Positions 8,130 to 17,088 of a stretch of 22,029 bases of DNA are shown in pieces. Origin of the DNA: Bacteroidales bacterium UBA5621 (GTDB lineage: Bacteria; Bacteroidota; Bacteroidia; Bacteroidales; VadinHA17); NCBI GenBank assembly GCA_002424525.1, contig DIKJ01000054.1:1-22029 (forward strand). Direction: 5' to 3'. A program made the position numbers and the translations under genes. How positions within the stretch are numbered: the stretch's first letter is position 1; each line of letters begins with the position of its first letter. The notes under the pieces are model-generated. The model searched no databases, was not told the DNA's origin, and saw nothing but the letters and a program-made list of their open reading frames with translations.

Positions 8130-8624
8130 ATGAAGATAGTTTTGTTGCTTACGGGAAAAACAACAGATAAACAGATAGCAGAAGGGATTGACAATTATTC
8201 GGCCCGGATAGTCAGGTACTCTCCATTTGAAATTATTGCCCTGAAGGATCTGAAAAACACCCGTAATATGCCTGTTCGGGAACAGAAAGAGAAAGAGGGA
8301 GAATTGATATTAAATTCTGTTTCTTCCGATGATTATGTCATTCTTCTGGATGAAAGGGGAAAAGAATTCACGACGATAGAACTTGCCGCCTGGCTTGAAG
8401 GTCTCTTCATGCTTCCGAAGAAAAGAATTTTATTCGTAACAGGAGGATCATGGGGATTTTCTGACCTGGTCTATGGGAGGGCCGACAGTATGCTGTCGAT
8501 GTCGAAACTCACTTTTTCTCATCAGCTGGTACGATTGTTGTTCACTGAACAGCTTTACAGGGTACTGTCGATAATCAAAGGTGATCCCTACCACCACGAT
8601 GAGTCTGTAAAACACCGGCAATGA
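8130..8624 (+). CDS. rlmH: 23S rRNA (pseudouridine-1915-N3)-methyltransferase RlmH
   Basis: SPOUT-class, SAM-dependent enzyme that methylates pseudouridine 1915 in helix 69 of 23S rRNA on assembled ribosomes; 164 residues (usual about 155). Family motifs are LDERG (73-77), the SAM-pocket loop VTGGSWGF (103-110), and the C-terminal trefoil-knot segment SHQLVRLLFTEQLYR (130-144) with GDPYHH (151-156). The ATG at 8130 begins with the typical MKIVLLLTGK strand. Its stop overlaps the start of the sensor kinase gene in an ATGA, so the two are probably co-transcribed. Confidence 0.96.
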   Translation: MKIVLLLTGKTTDKQIAEGIDNYSARIVRYSPFEIIALKDLKNTRNMPVREQKEKEGELILNSVSSDDYVILLDERGKEFTTIELAAWLEGLFMLPKKRILFVTGGSWGFSDLVYGRADSMLSMSKLTFSHQLVRLLFTEQLYRVLSIIKGDPYHHDESVKHRQ

Positions 8625-11600
8625 AGATCAGGCAAAAAATACCGGTACTTTCAATAGTTACAGCCGTTGCGATATTACTGGCAATTGCAGCGGAACTGGT
8701 CTATTTCAGTGATTCCGAATACCGTTACCGGACCAGGAGATTCAACGCATTGCTGGCTGAGAAAGAGAAAATAATGGAAAGTTGCCTGAACAGCATCAGG
8801 AGTGTTATTCTGGGTGTTGAAGGCCAGATTTCAGAGACACAGATCAATAACTCCGCACTTGCAGAACAGCACAAAATTACCATTCTCGAGTATAAGGAGA
8901 ACAACCTCGTTTACTGGTCGGATAACACTATTGATGTGCCGGAACTTCCGGACGATTCGATATTTGTGAAACCTATTCTGTTCATACAGAATGGCTGGTA
9001 CATCCCTGAAATGGTAAAGGCGGGTGATGAAAAAATCATAGGGCTTCTGAGGGTGTATACTGACTATGGGTTTGAGAACGATTTGATAAGGAATGGTTTC
9101 GAGAAGGATTTCCGGTTGCCGGTCAATACAAGATTCAGTTTCGACAAAGAGGAATCAGAATTTCATGTGCATACCCGAGACGGAACGTTTCTTTTCACGC
9201 TTGTTTTCAGTATAAACAGGACGACCACCGGTTTCATAATTATTCCTTTGCTGATGTGGATTATTTCTTTTGTTCTTCTGGTACTCCTGGTTCTTGAAAT
9301 TGCAGGTCGGCTGGTCAGCAGGGGAAAGGAGAATCTTGCGGCGGGATTCTGTTTCGTGGTATTTGCCATGGTCTACCTCGTTATCCTGCTGACCGGCAAG
9401 CCGCTCTCGTTCTATGTCACCGCACTATTTTCACCATACGGGTTTACACTCAACAAGTTTATCCCCTCACTTGGGCACCTTCTGATTATCAGCATCCTGC
9501 TCGCGGTTTTCTCATGGGTCTTTCTCAGATACACCAGTTTCAAACCGTGGCTCTCAGGAAACAGGCTGAAGGATTATTTTCTTCTCCTTGTTCTGCTTTT
9601 ACCTGTCGCACTGGTATTTATTCTTTACCAGGCGATCTTCAGCAGTCTGATCGTAAATTCCAATATAAACTTTGAGACATACAGGGCACTTGAGCTGAAT
9701 CTCCTGAGTGCTGTCGGATACGCCACTATGATTTTGCTGTTTTTTGTGCCGGTTAGCTTTCTGATGAAAATTTTCCGGACCATGAATCAAAGAGGTTTCA
9801 GGACAGTTTTGTTTGCGACAGGCACACTGCTTCTGGTTTTTCTCGCAGGATCACTCTTTTATCCCCGGTTGCTGATCCCTTCGGTATTATTGTTTACAAT
9901 AACAACAACAGGAGTCTGGATAACTCAGAAAAGGAGTACCGGGGTTTTCAATATTGCGGTAATATTTTCTATGGTTCTGGGATTATGGTCCCTTTATCTT
10001 ATTACGATCCTTTCCGAACAGAAGACAACCGAGAATCTTAAAATACAGGCAGTTACATATTCAACTGAGAATGACCCGGAGGCTGAATACAGCCTGCTTG
10101 ATATCTGGCCGGAAATATCCGGCGATGAAATCCTTGCCGGCATGATGACGGTTGAATATTTCGGGCGAGATGACTTCAACAAAATAACAGATTATCTGCA
10201 CGACACTTATTTCGACGGATATCTTGGCAATTATAATTTTAATATTGTTCCATGCCGCAATGACGAAAACCTGAGAATAGGAGAGACCAATGAAATTTAC
10301 AGGAACTGTTTCGACTTCTTCAACGAACGGATCGATACCAACGGCCACCTGATTACCGGGACAGGCTTTTATTTTATTGACAACCAAAGGGGCAGGGCAT
10401 ATTATCTGGGTAAATTACTATATCAGGTCTCAGAGAATATCACGAACGGATTATTTATCGAACTCTACAGCGATATAAATGTTTTTCAGCCCGGATACTC
10501 CGAGCTCCTTCTCGATAAGAGATATCACGGTTATGCAAGGCTAAGGGATTATTCATTCGCCAAATACATCAACGAAGAGATGGTGCTGAGGACAGGAGAG
10601 TTCCCATATAATAAGACTGATGCCAATTATGTAGACAGGACCGCTGACTTCAGGCAGTTCAAACATCAGGACTTCAGGCACATCCTTTACATAAACGGAA
10701 ATGTAACGGTTATAATAAGCAGACCTTTTCTTACACCGGGCGACATGATCATCTCGTTTGCCTATCTTTTTACCTTTACCTTTCTCTTCACCAGTCTGGT
10801 ACTTTTCCTGATCCGTCGCCCCTCTCTCAGGAGCCTTTACAGTTTTAATTTCAGGCAAAAGCTTCAGCTGTCATTTATCGGTGTCCTGCTCTTCTCATTC
10901 ATTCTTGTCGGGATTGTCATAACCTCCCTGAATATACGTCAGTATCAGGCCAAGCATTATGAGAACATAAGGGAAAAAATGAATTCGGTATATATGGAGA
11001 TGGATACCAGGATCTCGATGGAGAAAGAACTTATTCCCGGTTGGAGCAGTAACACCTACGCTTCGCTGAATGAATTTCTAATAAGGCTTTCAAATATTTT
11101 CAATACCGATATCAATCTTTACGACCTGAGCGGCTATCTCCTGGCCACCTCGCGCCCTGAGATCTTTTACAGGAATCTCACCAGCCGGCGAATGAACAAT
11201 ACAGCATTCCTTAACCTGAAAAGTCTTTCACGCACAGAATATTTACAGCGTGAGACCATCGGGAACCTTCAGTATATTTCAGCCTACATACCTTTCTATA
11301 ATACTGACAATGAACTGCTTGTTTATCTTAACCTCCCATATTTCAGGATGCAAAGCGTGCTTTCGAAGGAAATATCCAACCTTATTGTCACTGTCATTAA
11401 TTTCACTCTGCTTCTTATAGTTATTGCAATGGGGCTGGCTGTTTTTATCAGCAGCCGCCTTACATCCCCTCTTAACATGCTTAGCAGCGGTCTTGCTTCA
11501 GTTGAGCTGGGTAAAAAGAGTGAACATCTCTCCTATGTCGGCAATGATGAGATAGGCGAACTGGTCAGACAATATAACAGGATGCTCGACGAGCTGGAGG

Positions 11601-12337
11601 ATAGCGCAAGAAAGCTTACTGCATCGGAGAGGGAATATGCCTGGAGGGAAATGGCAAGACAGATAGCCCACGAGATAAAGAATCCGTTAACTCCCATGAA
11701 ACTTAACATTCAGCAACTCCTGAAGTCCTGGAAGGATGGTGTTCCGGGATTTGAGAAAAAACTTGAGCGCTTTACAAAGAACCAGATCGAATATATTGAC
11801 AACCTGTCGTCCATTGCATCGGCTTTTTCTTCGTTTGCCAAGATGCCTGACGTCAAGCCTGTGGAGGTTGATCTCCTTGAACAGGTCAAGACCACCCTCG
11901 AGCTTTTCAAAAGCAGCGGCAATATAACTTTCAGGCTTGGCTGGCCCCACGATAAACGGATATTTATCTACGCCGACAGGGAACAGCTGAACGGTGTATT
12001 CTCAAATCTGATAAAAAACGGGATACAGTCGATACCGCATGGGAGGGAAGGTATTATAAGAGTTAATATTGAACTGAAGAGAGATAAGGTTCTCGTTTCA
12101 GTAGCAGACAACGGATCCGGGATCCCTGATTCCCTTCACGATAAAATGTTTACACCGAATTTCACAACCAAGTCGTCCGGCATGGGACTTGGATTATCCA
12201 TTGTCAGGAGATATGTAGAGAGTGCGAGTGGCAGGATCTGGTTTGAGTCGGAAGCAGATAAGGGTTCGGTGTTTTATATAGAATATCCTCTGTTGTATGC
12301 GGCTGAAAATCAGGGCGGCCATAGTGCAGTTGATTAA
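8621..12337 (+). CDS. Large NtrY-like transmembrane sensor histidine kinase
   Basis: 1238 residues. Twelve likely membrane helices (near 10-29, 204-228, 240-257, 285-303, 319-342, 363-384, 395-415, 418-435, 442-463, 708-731, 750-770, 920-944) leave three large extracytoplasmic regions: about 30-203, 464-707 and 771-919. HAMP follows (about 945-1000), then HisKA with AHEIKNPLTPMKL, phosphoacceptor His1017. HATPase has N-box Asn1129/Asn1133, G1 DNGSGIP (1163-1169) and G2 SSGMGLGLSI (1185-1194). All catalytic residues are intact, and there is no receiver domain. The LTPMKL context is NtrY-type, but the signal is unknown and the N-terminal region is not one I can name. No response regulator lies in the window. 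It is coupled to rlmH by an ATGA overlap, and the adhesin gene starts 55 bp later. Confidence 0.93.
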   Translation: MKIRQKIPVLSIVTAVAILLAIAAELVYFSDSEYRYRTRRFNALLAEKEKIMESCLNSIRSVILGVEGQISETQINNSALAEQHKITILEYKENNLVYWSDNTIDVPELPDDSIFVKPILFIQNGWYIPEMVKAGDEKIIGLLRVYTDYGFENDLIRNGFEKDFRLPVNTRFSFDKEESEFHVHTRDGTFLFTLVFSINRTTTGFIIIPLLMWIISFVLLVLLVLEIAGRLVSRGKENLAAGFCFVVFAMVYLVILLTGKPLSFYVTALFSPYGFTLNKFIPSLGHLLIISILLAVFSWVFLRYTSFKPWLSGNRLKDYFLLLVLLLPVALVFILYQAIFSSLIVNSNINFETYRALELNLLSAVGYATMILLFFVPVSFLMKIFRTMNQRGFRTVLFATGTLLLVFLAGSLFYPRLLIPSVLLFTITTTGVWITQKRSTGVFNIAVIFSMVLGLWSLYLITILSEQKTTENLKIQAVTYSTENDPEAEYSLLDIWPEISGDEILAGMMTVEYFGRDDFNKITDYLHDTYFDGYLGNYNFNIVPCRNDENLRIGETNEIYRNCFDFFNERIDTNGHLITGTGFYFIDNQRGRAYYLGKLLYQVSENITNGLFIELYSDINVFQPGYSELLLDKRYHGYARLRDYSFAKYINEEMVLRTGEFPYNKTDANYVDRTADFRQFKHQDFRHILYINGNVTVIISRPFLTPGDMIISFAYLFTFTFLFTSLVLFLIRRPSLRSLYSFNFRQKLQLSFIGVLLFSFILVGIVITSLNIRQYQAKHYENIREKMNSVYMEMDTRISMEKELIPGWSSNTYASLNEFLIRLSNIFNTDINLYDLSGYLLATSRPEIFYRNLTSRRMNNTAFLNLKSLSRTEYLQRETIGNLQYISAYIPFYNTDNELLVYLNLPYFRMQSVLSKEISNLIVTVINFTLLLIVIAMGLAVFISSRLTSPLNMLSSGLASVELGKKSEHLSYVGNDEIGELVRQYNRMLDELEDSARKLTASEREYAWREMARQIAHEIKNPLTPMKLNIQQLLKSWKDGVPGFEKKLERFTKNQIEYIDNLSSIASAFSSFAKMPDVKPVEVDLLEQVKTTLELFKSSGNITFRLGWPHDKRIFIYADREQLNGVFSNLIKNGIQSIPHGREGIIRVNIELKRDKVLVSVADNGSGIPDSLHDKMFTPNFTTKSSGMGLGLSIVRRYVESASGRIWFESEADKGSVFYIEYPLLYAAENQGGHSAVD

Positions 12338-12392
12338 TTTTCCTTTTACTATTCAAATATTTGGTTATATTAGCGGTTCATTCCACGGTTTA

Positions 12393-15300
12393 ATGAAAGG
12401 CAGCCTGTCCAGCAGTATCAGAAAAGTGATAGTCGGCTTGTTGATCTTTGCAGGTTTCAGCAGCTTCTCATTTTCGATGCCCCAGATCCTCAACGACACC
12501 ATAAACAAGTATGCCAGGGTAAATACGGTTGGAGGAGACTATGTTATTATTAACAATCTGACTCAAATTTCCCAGTTCGGAGCCGGCGACACGGTCCTTC
12601 TAATCCAGATGCAGGGAGTCGGGATCGTAACTGACCAGGGTATATACGGACAGGCAATTCAGGCTAAAATCGGAGAACCAGGCGGATATGAGTTTCTGCT
12701 GGTTCAATCAGTTGATATACCTTCCAGAAGAGTCGTCTTTACCAAGTTCATTCTGAATGCATATAATGTTATCGGCAATGTTCAGCTTATAAGGGTTCCA
12801 TTTTATCATGCCCCGGTGGTGAACAGCACCCTGCATGCACGACCCTGGAACAGTGCCAATGGCACAGGAGGGGTTTTTGCGATCATTGCCGGGAAGAAGC
12901 TCACCCTTAATGCCGATATAGATGTTACGGGGACCGGCTTCAGGGGAGCACAGGGTTCCGACGGAGCAGGGGCTTGTTTTGTTGTTCCCGGCAATGGCCT
13001 GGATTCTTATCCATTGACTTATAACAACGCCGGCATCAAGGGAGAAGGCGTTGCGATACACGATTGGACCTCTGCGTTGTTGTATCCTCTTCACGCCAGG
13101 GGCCAGGGTATCAATCTGACGGGTGGTGGCGGTGGGAACGGAAAATATTCAGGTGGCGGAGGCGGGTCGAACAGAGGGCTCGGGGGTGATGGAGGAACCG
13201 AGAAGATCATTGGCGGATGCGGAGCTAACTCGCAGCCCGGAGGGCTTGGAGGGACAAGCATTAAAGCCACTATCATAGAGAATGGCATTTTTTTAGGAGG
13301 TGGGGGAGGAGCGTCGACCAGGGCTGCGGGAGCCACAGCATCACCAGGTGGTAACGGTGGCGGAATAATAATAATAGTAGCGGATTCCATCGATGGCAAC
13401 AACAGGTTTCTGAGAGTTGATGGCAATACTGCCGGAAATGCTTCCGGGGATGCCGGAGCAGGCGGAGGTGGTTCAGGAGGATCGGTCGCTCTCTCTTCTC
13501 AGGGATTAACCTCTCAGCTGCGGATCTCAGCAAGGGGAGGAAACGGAGGAGCAAACAGCGCCGGATTCGGCAGAGGCGGAGGCGGCAGTGGAGGGCTCAT
13601 CTGGGTCAGGGGAACGACCCTGCCGCCTCAAATCAACGGAGATGTAAGTCTGGGAATACCAGGACCGGCAGTTACCGCCCAGGGAAACGGTGAAATAAAA
13701 TTTAACTTCGGTCCCAGGCTCAACGGGTTCCTTTTCAACTCAATATGGTCGGCAGTTACAGGAAATCAGACTGATTCGATATGTTCCGATACTAATTTCG
13801 GACAAATATCAGGTACTAAGCCTGTTGGCGGAACAGAGCCTTTTATTTTCCTGTGGGAAAGAAGTACAACATCTGCATCCGCAGGTTTCTCAGCCGCTCC
13901 GGGGGTAAACAACCAGCAACACTATACACCGTCCACACCAATCACACAAACAACCTGGTTCAGAAGAAGAGTTACCGACAACGGTTCTCCCGCCCTGGTT
14001 GATATCAGTAAACCGGTAATGGTTATAGTCCAGCAGTTTATCAAGGATAATGTAGTCGGCAACCCTGCAGTTATCTGTTACGGACAGGACCCAGCTCAAT
14101 TGAATTCACTGTTCCCTCTGCGCGACGGTAACGGGATATACGATTTCACATGGGAATCTAGCACTGATAATTCGGTATATACTACCGCAGCCACAGGCAC
14201 CGAGTCCTATATGCCACCTGCCGGCCTTCCCCAGACCTCGTGGTACAGGCGCAGAGTATCCTCAGGAAGATGCATCAGTACCAGCAGTCCGGTAATGATC
14301 GAAGTTCTGCCGGTAATCAGTAATAACCAGATCCTTACGCCTGCTCAGGAAATATGCGAGGGAATGTTGTTCACCAACCTCACCGGCACCACTTCAGCCA
14401 CCACACCTGCTTTAACAGGCGGAGATAACGTCTTCAGGTTCAGCTGGGAAAGCAGTCCTGACGGATCAGCCTGGGTGACAGCAGCCGGAAACGCAGGCAA
14501 TGCAGCTTATGACCCCGATGAAGCAGGCCCGTTATTCCCGGGACAGCAATATTACAGGCGGACAGTATTCTCAGGTACCGGCAATGTTTGTGCAAGTATC
14601 AGCAGCCCGGTGCTTATCGTCGCCTACCCCGCAATTACGAATAACAGCATTACGCCTTCTGATCAGACCCTCTGCTCGGGAACCGTTCCACAACAGATAA
14701 CCGGATCTGCTCCTCAGAACGGGGAAGGCCCGGGTTCATATACCTATACGTGGCAGGACAGGAACAAATTTCATGACTGGCAGGATATTCCCGGATACGT
14801 CAGGATAACAGCCTCAGTCTTTTCGCCTCCGGCCCTTTCCGACACAACACAATACAGGCGGGTGGTCCATTCGTCAGTATGTTCCGACATAAGTTCCCCG
14901 GTTGCCATTAATGTTCACAAACCGCTGGTCAACAACATTTCACTGCTCTCAGGAGGTGTTAATGATACCACTATATGCACCGGCGCCATTCCAAACCTTC
15001 TGCATGGAGGAGAGCCATCAGGCGGTACCGGAATACCGGGAGATTACGCTTTCCAATGGTCATCATCGCCCGATAATATAAGCTGGACAGTTATTTCTGT
15101 TTCAGGCAATGATATTGATTACCAGCCAGGTGTCCTTACTGCAACAACATATTACAGAAGAAGGGTGGTATCCGGAGAGTGTTCTGCAGAAAGCGGTGTA
15201 CTGAGGATAAATGTTTTGCCATTGATTGCCAACAACACCATTTCCGGCAATCAGACTGTATGCATGGATGATGCGCCTGCACCACTTACTCAGTCTTCAA

Positions 15301-16076
15301 CTGCTGCCCTGTCAGGCGGAGCAGGAACCTACTCTTATTTCTGGGAAGAGAGTACCGACGGGATAGCGTGGATTCCGGCTGCCGGAACCAACAATGCCTC
15401 CAGCGGCAGTTACCAGCCGCCTCCCATGACAATCGCGGTAAAATACCGCAGAACAGTCAGATCAGGCCCAGGCAATTGCTGTACAAGCGTCTCGAACAGT
15501 GTGGATTTAGCAATGGATCTCCTGCCCCCGGGTTTCAGTATAAATGCCGGACGCGATACTTCCATCTTCTCCTTTGACTATACTTATCAGATGAGAGCCG
15601 ACCCGCCTGTAACAGGAGGATCAGGCAAATGGAGCGTAGCAGAAGGGAGTGGCTCCTTTCAGAATGATACAGATAACCTTACAAAAGTGACAGGCTTGTC
15701 TGAAGGGTTGAACAGGTTTGTCTGGAGTGTCACAATTGGCGCCTGCCTGCGATCCGACTTTGTCGATGTTAATGTTTATGACGTATTTATACCTGAGGGA
15801 TTTTCGCCCAATAACGATAATATAAATGATGTTTTCAGGATATCCGGGCTGGATCCGGTAAACCACGTGGCTGAGCTCATTATCGTGAATGGTGCAGGTG
15901 CACAGGTATTCTCTTCAAGCAACAGCGAAGGAAATACCTGGAAGGAGTGGGACGGCAAAACCTCGTCGGGTGCCGATCTGCCTGAAGGAACTTATTATTA
16001 TCTGCTCAGAATGACATCAAAGAGTAATAATCAGGTATTTAAGAAAAGCGGATTCATTATTCTCAAGCGATTTTGA
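12393..16076 (+). CDS. T9SS type-B secreted repeat protein (adhesin-like, gliding motility-associated C-terminal domain)
   Basis: 1227 residues from the ATG at 12393. That start gives a proper signal peptide: MKGS, Arg/Lys, a hydrophobic core, cleavage near residue 28. An ATG at 12297 would add 32 residues, run inside the kinase gene and bury the signal. After a conserved N-terminal module (about 30-240) comes a glycine-rich section (about 242-410), then six Ig-like repeats of about 100 residues (about 455-1045). A linker with a NAGRDTSI motif follows, and finally a 97-residue gliding motility-associated sorting domain beginning near FIPEGFSPNNDNINDVF (about 1132-1148) and ending KKSGFIILKRF. 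That domain directs export through the type IX system and usually needs a PorP/SprF partner, which is the next gene. Likely cell-surface or released; the ligand is unknown. Confidence 0.92.
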   Translation: MKGSLSSSIRKVIVGLLIFAGFSSFSFSMPQILNDTINKYARVNTVGGDYVIINNLTQISQFGAGDTVLLIQMQGVGIVTDQGIYGQAIQAKIGEPGGYEFLLVQSVDIPSRRVVFTKFILNAYNVIGNVQLIRVPFYHAPVVNSTLHARPWNSANGTGGVFAIIAGKKLTLNADIDVTGTGFRGAQGSDGAGACFVVPGNGLDSYPLTYNNAGIKGEGVAIHDWTSALLYPLHARGQGINLTGGGGGNGKYSGGGGGSNRGLGGDGGTEKIIGGCGANSQPGGLGGTSIKATIIENGIFLGGGGGASTRAAGATASPGGNGGGIIIIVADSIDGNNRFLRVDGNTAGNASGDAGAGGGGSGGSVALSSQGLTSQLRISARGGNGGANSAGFGRGGGGSGGLIWVRGTTLPPQINGDVSLGIPGPAVTAQGNGEIKFNFGPRLNGFLFNSIWSAVTGNQTDSICSDTNFGQISGTKPVGGTEPFIFLWERSTTSASAGFSAAPGVNNQQHYTPSTPITQTTWFRRRVTDNGSPALVDISKPVMVIVQQFIKDNVVGNPAVICYGQDPAQLNSLFPLRDGNGIYDFTWESSTDNSVYTTAATGTESYMPPAGLPQTSWYRRRVSSGRCISTSSPVMIEVLPVISNNQILTPAQEICEGMLFTNLTGTTSATTPALTGGDNVFRFSWESSPDGSAWVTAAGNAGNAAYDPDEAGPLFPGQQYYRRTVFSGTGNVCASISSPVLIVAYPAITNNSITPSDQTLCSGTVPQQITGSAPQNGEGPGSYTYTWQDRNKFHDWQDIPGYVRITASVFSPPALSDTTQYRRVVHSSVCSDISSPVAINVHKPLVNNISLLSGGVNDTTICTGAIPNLLHGGEPSGGTGIPGDYAFQWSSSPDNISWTVISVSGNDIDYQPGVLTATTYYRRRVVSGECSAESGVLRINVLPLIANNTISGNQTVCMDDAPAPLTQSSTAALSGGAGTYSYFWEESTDGIAWIPAAGTNNASSGSYQPPPMTIAVKYRRTVRSGPGNCCTSVSNSVDLAMDLLPPGFSINAGRDTSIFSFDYTYQMRADPPVTGGSGKWSVAEGSGSFQNDTDNLTKVTGLSEGLNRFVWSVTIGACLRSDFVDVNVYDVFIPEGFSPNNDNINDVFRISGLDPVNHVAELIIVNGAGAQVFSSSNSEGNTWKEWDGKTSSGADLPEGTYYYLLRMTSKSNNQVFKKSGFIILKRF
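13117..13620 (+). repeat. Glycine-rich repeat segment in the adhesin, probable beta-helix
   Basis: The segment encodes runs such as GGGGGNGKYSGGGGGSN and GAGGGGSGGS, separated by short beta-prone stretches (GGIIIIVADSI, GGSVALSSQGL, GGLIWVRG). The spacing of GG-I-x-I-x-A strands and glycine turns recalls right-handed beta-helix or filamentous-adhesin regions. The fold is inferred from pattern only. The repeats are not exact at the DNA level. Confidence 0.6.
13750..15530 (+). repeat. Six tandem Ig-like repeats of about 100 residues in the adhesin
   Basis: Seams are marked by NN(S/T/Q)I-type or equivalent starts at 14043, 14322, 14640, 14931 and 15231, giving units of 93, 106, 97 and 100 residues between them. 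A first, more divergent unit precedes 14043. Each unit reads: a Cys near its start (ICYG, ICEG, LCSG, ICTG, VCMD), a glycine-rich turn, F-x-W-E-S-S-x-D, W, a YxP turn, T-x-YRRxV, a second Cys before (S)SPV, and a terminal I-x-V strand. The units are diverged in DNA, so the duplication is old. The paired Cys suggests one disulfide per unit; unit 1 lacks the second Cys. Confidence 0.85.
15783..16073 (+). other. T9SS type-B sorting domain (gliding motility-associated C-terminal domain)
   Basis: About 97 residues at the end of the adhesin: FxPEGFSPNNDNINDVF, then ELIIVNGAGAQVFSS, W-x-EWDGKT-SGADLPEGTYYYLL, and a final KKSGFIILKRF. This order is typical of the CHU_C-type C-terminal domain (TIGR04131 from memory) that targets proteins to the type IX translocon. 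Confidence 0.93.
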
Positions 16077-16122
16077 AATACGGAACCATGACAAGAGCGA
16101 GGCAAAAATGTTTTAATACTCT

Positions 16123-17082
16123 ATGAAAAGCCATCTGATTCCATTCATAATATTTCTGTTCATTACAGCAAGGGTCTCATGCCAGGGAGTTCCTGATTCA
16201 GCGAAAATAAGCCTTGGATATCCTGTTTACAGCCAGTACCTGCAGAACGGGCTCGTAATTAACCCGGCATACGCAGGCTCACGGGGAGTGTTAAGCACAT
16301 TTTTATCGTACAGGGTTCAATGGATGGGCACCAGCGGATCACCCCTCCTGCAGTCTCTTTCTCTTCATACGCCGATGAAGGACGACAAGGTTGCCCTCGG
16401 GCTTCTGGCTCAGTTCATGCAATACGGAGTAACAAAATCGACAAGTATTTATGGAGACTACGCCTATCATATACGGCTGAGGAACGGGAAGGTCTCGTTT
16501 GGACTAAAGGCAGGGACTGATATCTCCAACACCGATTATACCGGACTCCTTCTTACCGATTCCGGCGACCCGGTCTTCTCCTCGAACGATAAACCATATG
16601 TTCTGCCCAACGTAGGTACCGGTGTTTATTACATGAACGACAGGATATTTGCCGGACTTGCTATTCCTGCCCTCCTTCACTATAAGAAAACAGCCGGGGG
16701 AAAAACGCAGGTATATCATAGTTTTAAGGAATACGATTTTGTTATCTCTGCGGGAGGGCTGGTAGAAGTATCCCCGATCTTAAAAATCAAGCCATCAATA
16801 CTTATAGACTTCTCTTTCCAGAAGACAAAAAGAGTGACACAATTCGATATTAACACTAATTTTATTATAGCTGACCTTGTATGGGCAGGTGCCTCCTGGA
16901 GAAGTTCCGAGCAGGTTGTGGTCGGGATAGTACAGGTCCAGATTAACCCTCAGCTGCTGGCTGGCCTGTCATATGATTATCCTTATGGCAGAATGCATTC
17001 GTTTTCAAAAGGTTCGAGTGAATTTATCCTGAGATATGAGTTCGGGTATAAAATAAGTGCATCCAATCCGCGCTATTTTTAA
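16123..17082 (+). CDS. PorP/SprF family type IX secretion system outer-membrane protein
   Basis: 319 residues, predicted outer-membrane beta-barrel. It has a signal peptide ending near SCQG (residue 20). The family block YSQYLQNGLVINPAYAGSRG (36-55) is followed by SYRVQWMGTSGSP (62-74), LHTPM, VALGLL, a YAYHIRLRNGKVSFGLKAG stretch, and the usual SNPRYF terminus. In Flavobacterium johnsoniae, SprF is required for surface display of SprB, and type-B cargo genes are often paired with such a gene. Here it follows the type-B adhesin by 46 bp, so it is probably that adhesin's dedicated partner. The next gene starts 6 bp after its stop. Confidence 0.93.
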   Translation: MKSHLIPFIIFLFITARVSCQGVPDSAKISLGYPVYSQYLQNGLVINPAYAGSRGVLSTFLSYRVQWMGTSGSPLLQSLSLHTPMKDDKVALGLLAQFMQYGVTKSTSIYGDYAYHIRLRNGKVSFGLKAGTDISNTDYTGLLLTDSGDPVFSSNDKPYVLPNVGTGVYYMNDRIFAGLAIPALLHYKKTAGGKTQVYHSFKEYDFVISAGGLVEVSPILKIKPSILIDFSFQKTKRVTQFDINTNFIIADLVWAGASWRSSEQVVVGIVQVQINPQLLAGLSYDYPYGRMHSFSKGSSEFILRYEFGYKISASNPRYF

Positions 17083-17088
17083 CAGACA

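Noticed and set aside
12330..12363. Promoter for the adhesin gene (TTG at 12330-12332, AATATTTG at 12356-12363)
   Set aside because: The -7 box has one mismatch in the TA pair and the spacer is 23 bp, so it is only marginal in AT-rich DNA.
12297..12392. Longer start for the adhesin at the ATG at 12297
   Set aside because: It lies inside the kinase gene and would put 32 residues ahead of a clear signal peptide that begins at the ATG at 12393.
13091..13426. Proline-rich open frame opposite the adhesin's glycine-rich segment
   Set aside because: It is the antisense reading of GGN glycine codons (CCN proline) and has no independent signals.
16139..16185. PorP/SprF protein as a lipoprotein (Cys20 in ARVSCQG)
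   Set aside because: Position -3 is Arg, which does not fit a lipobox, and the family consists of outer-membrane barrels with ordinary signal peptides.
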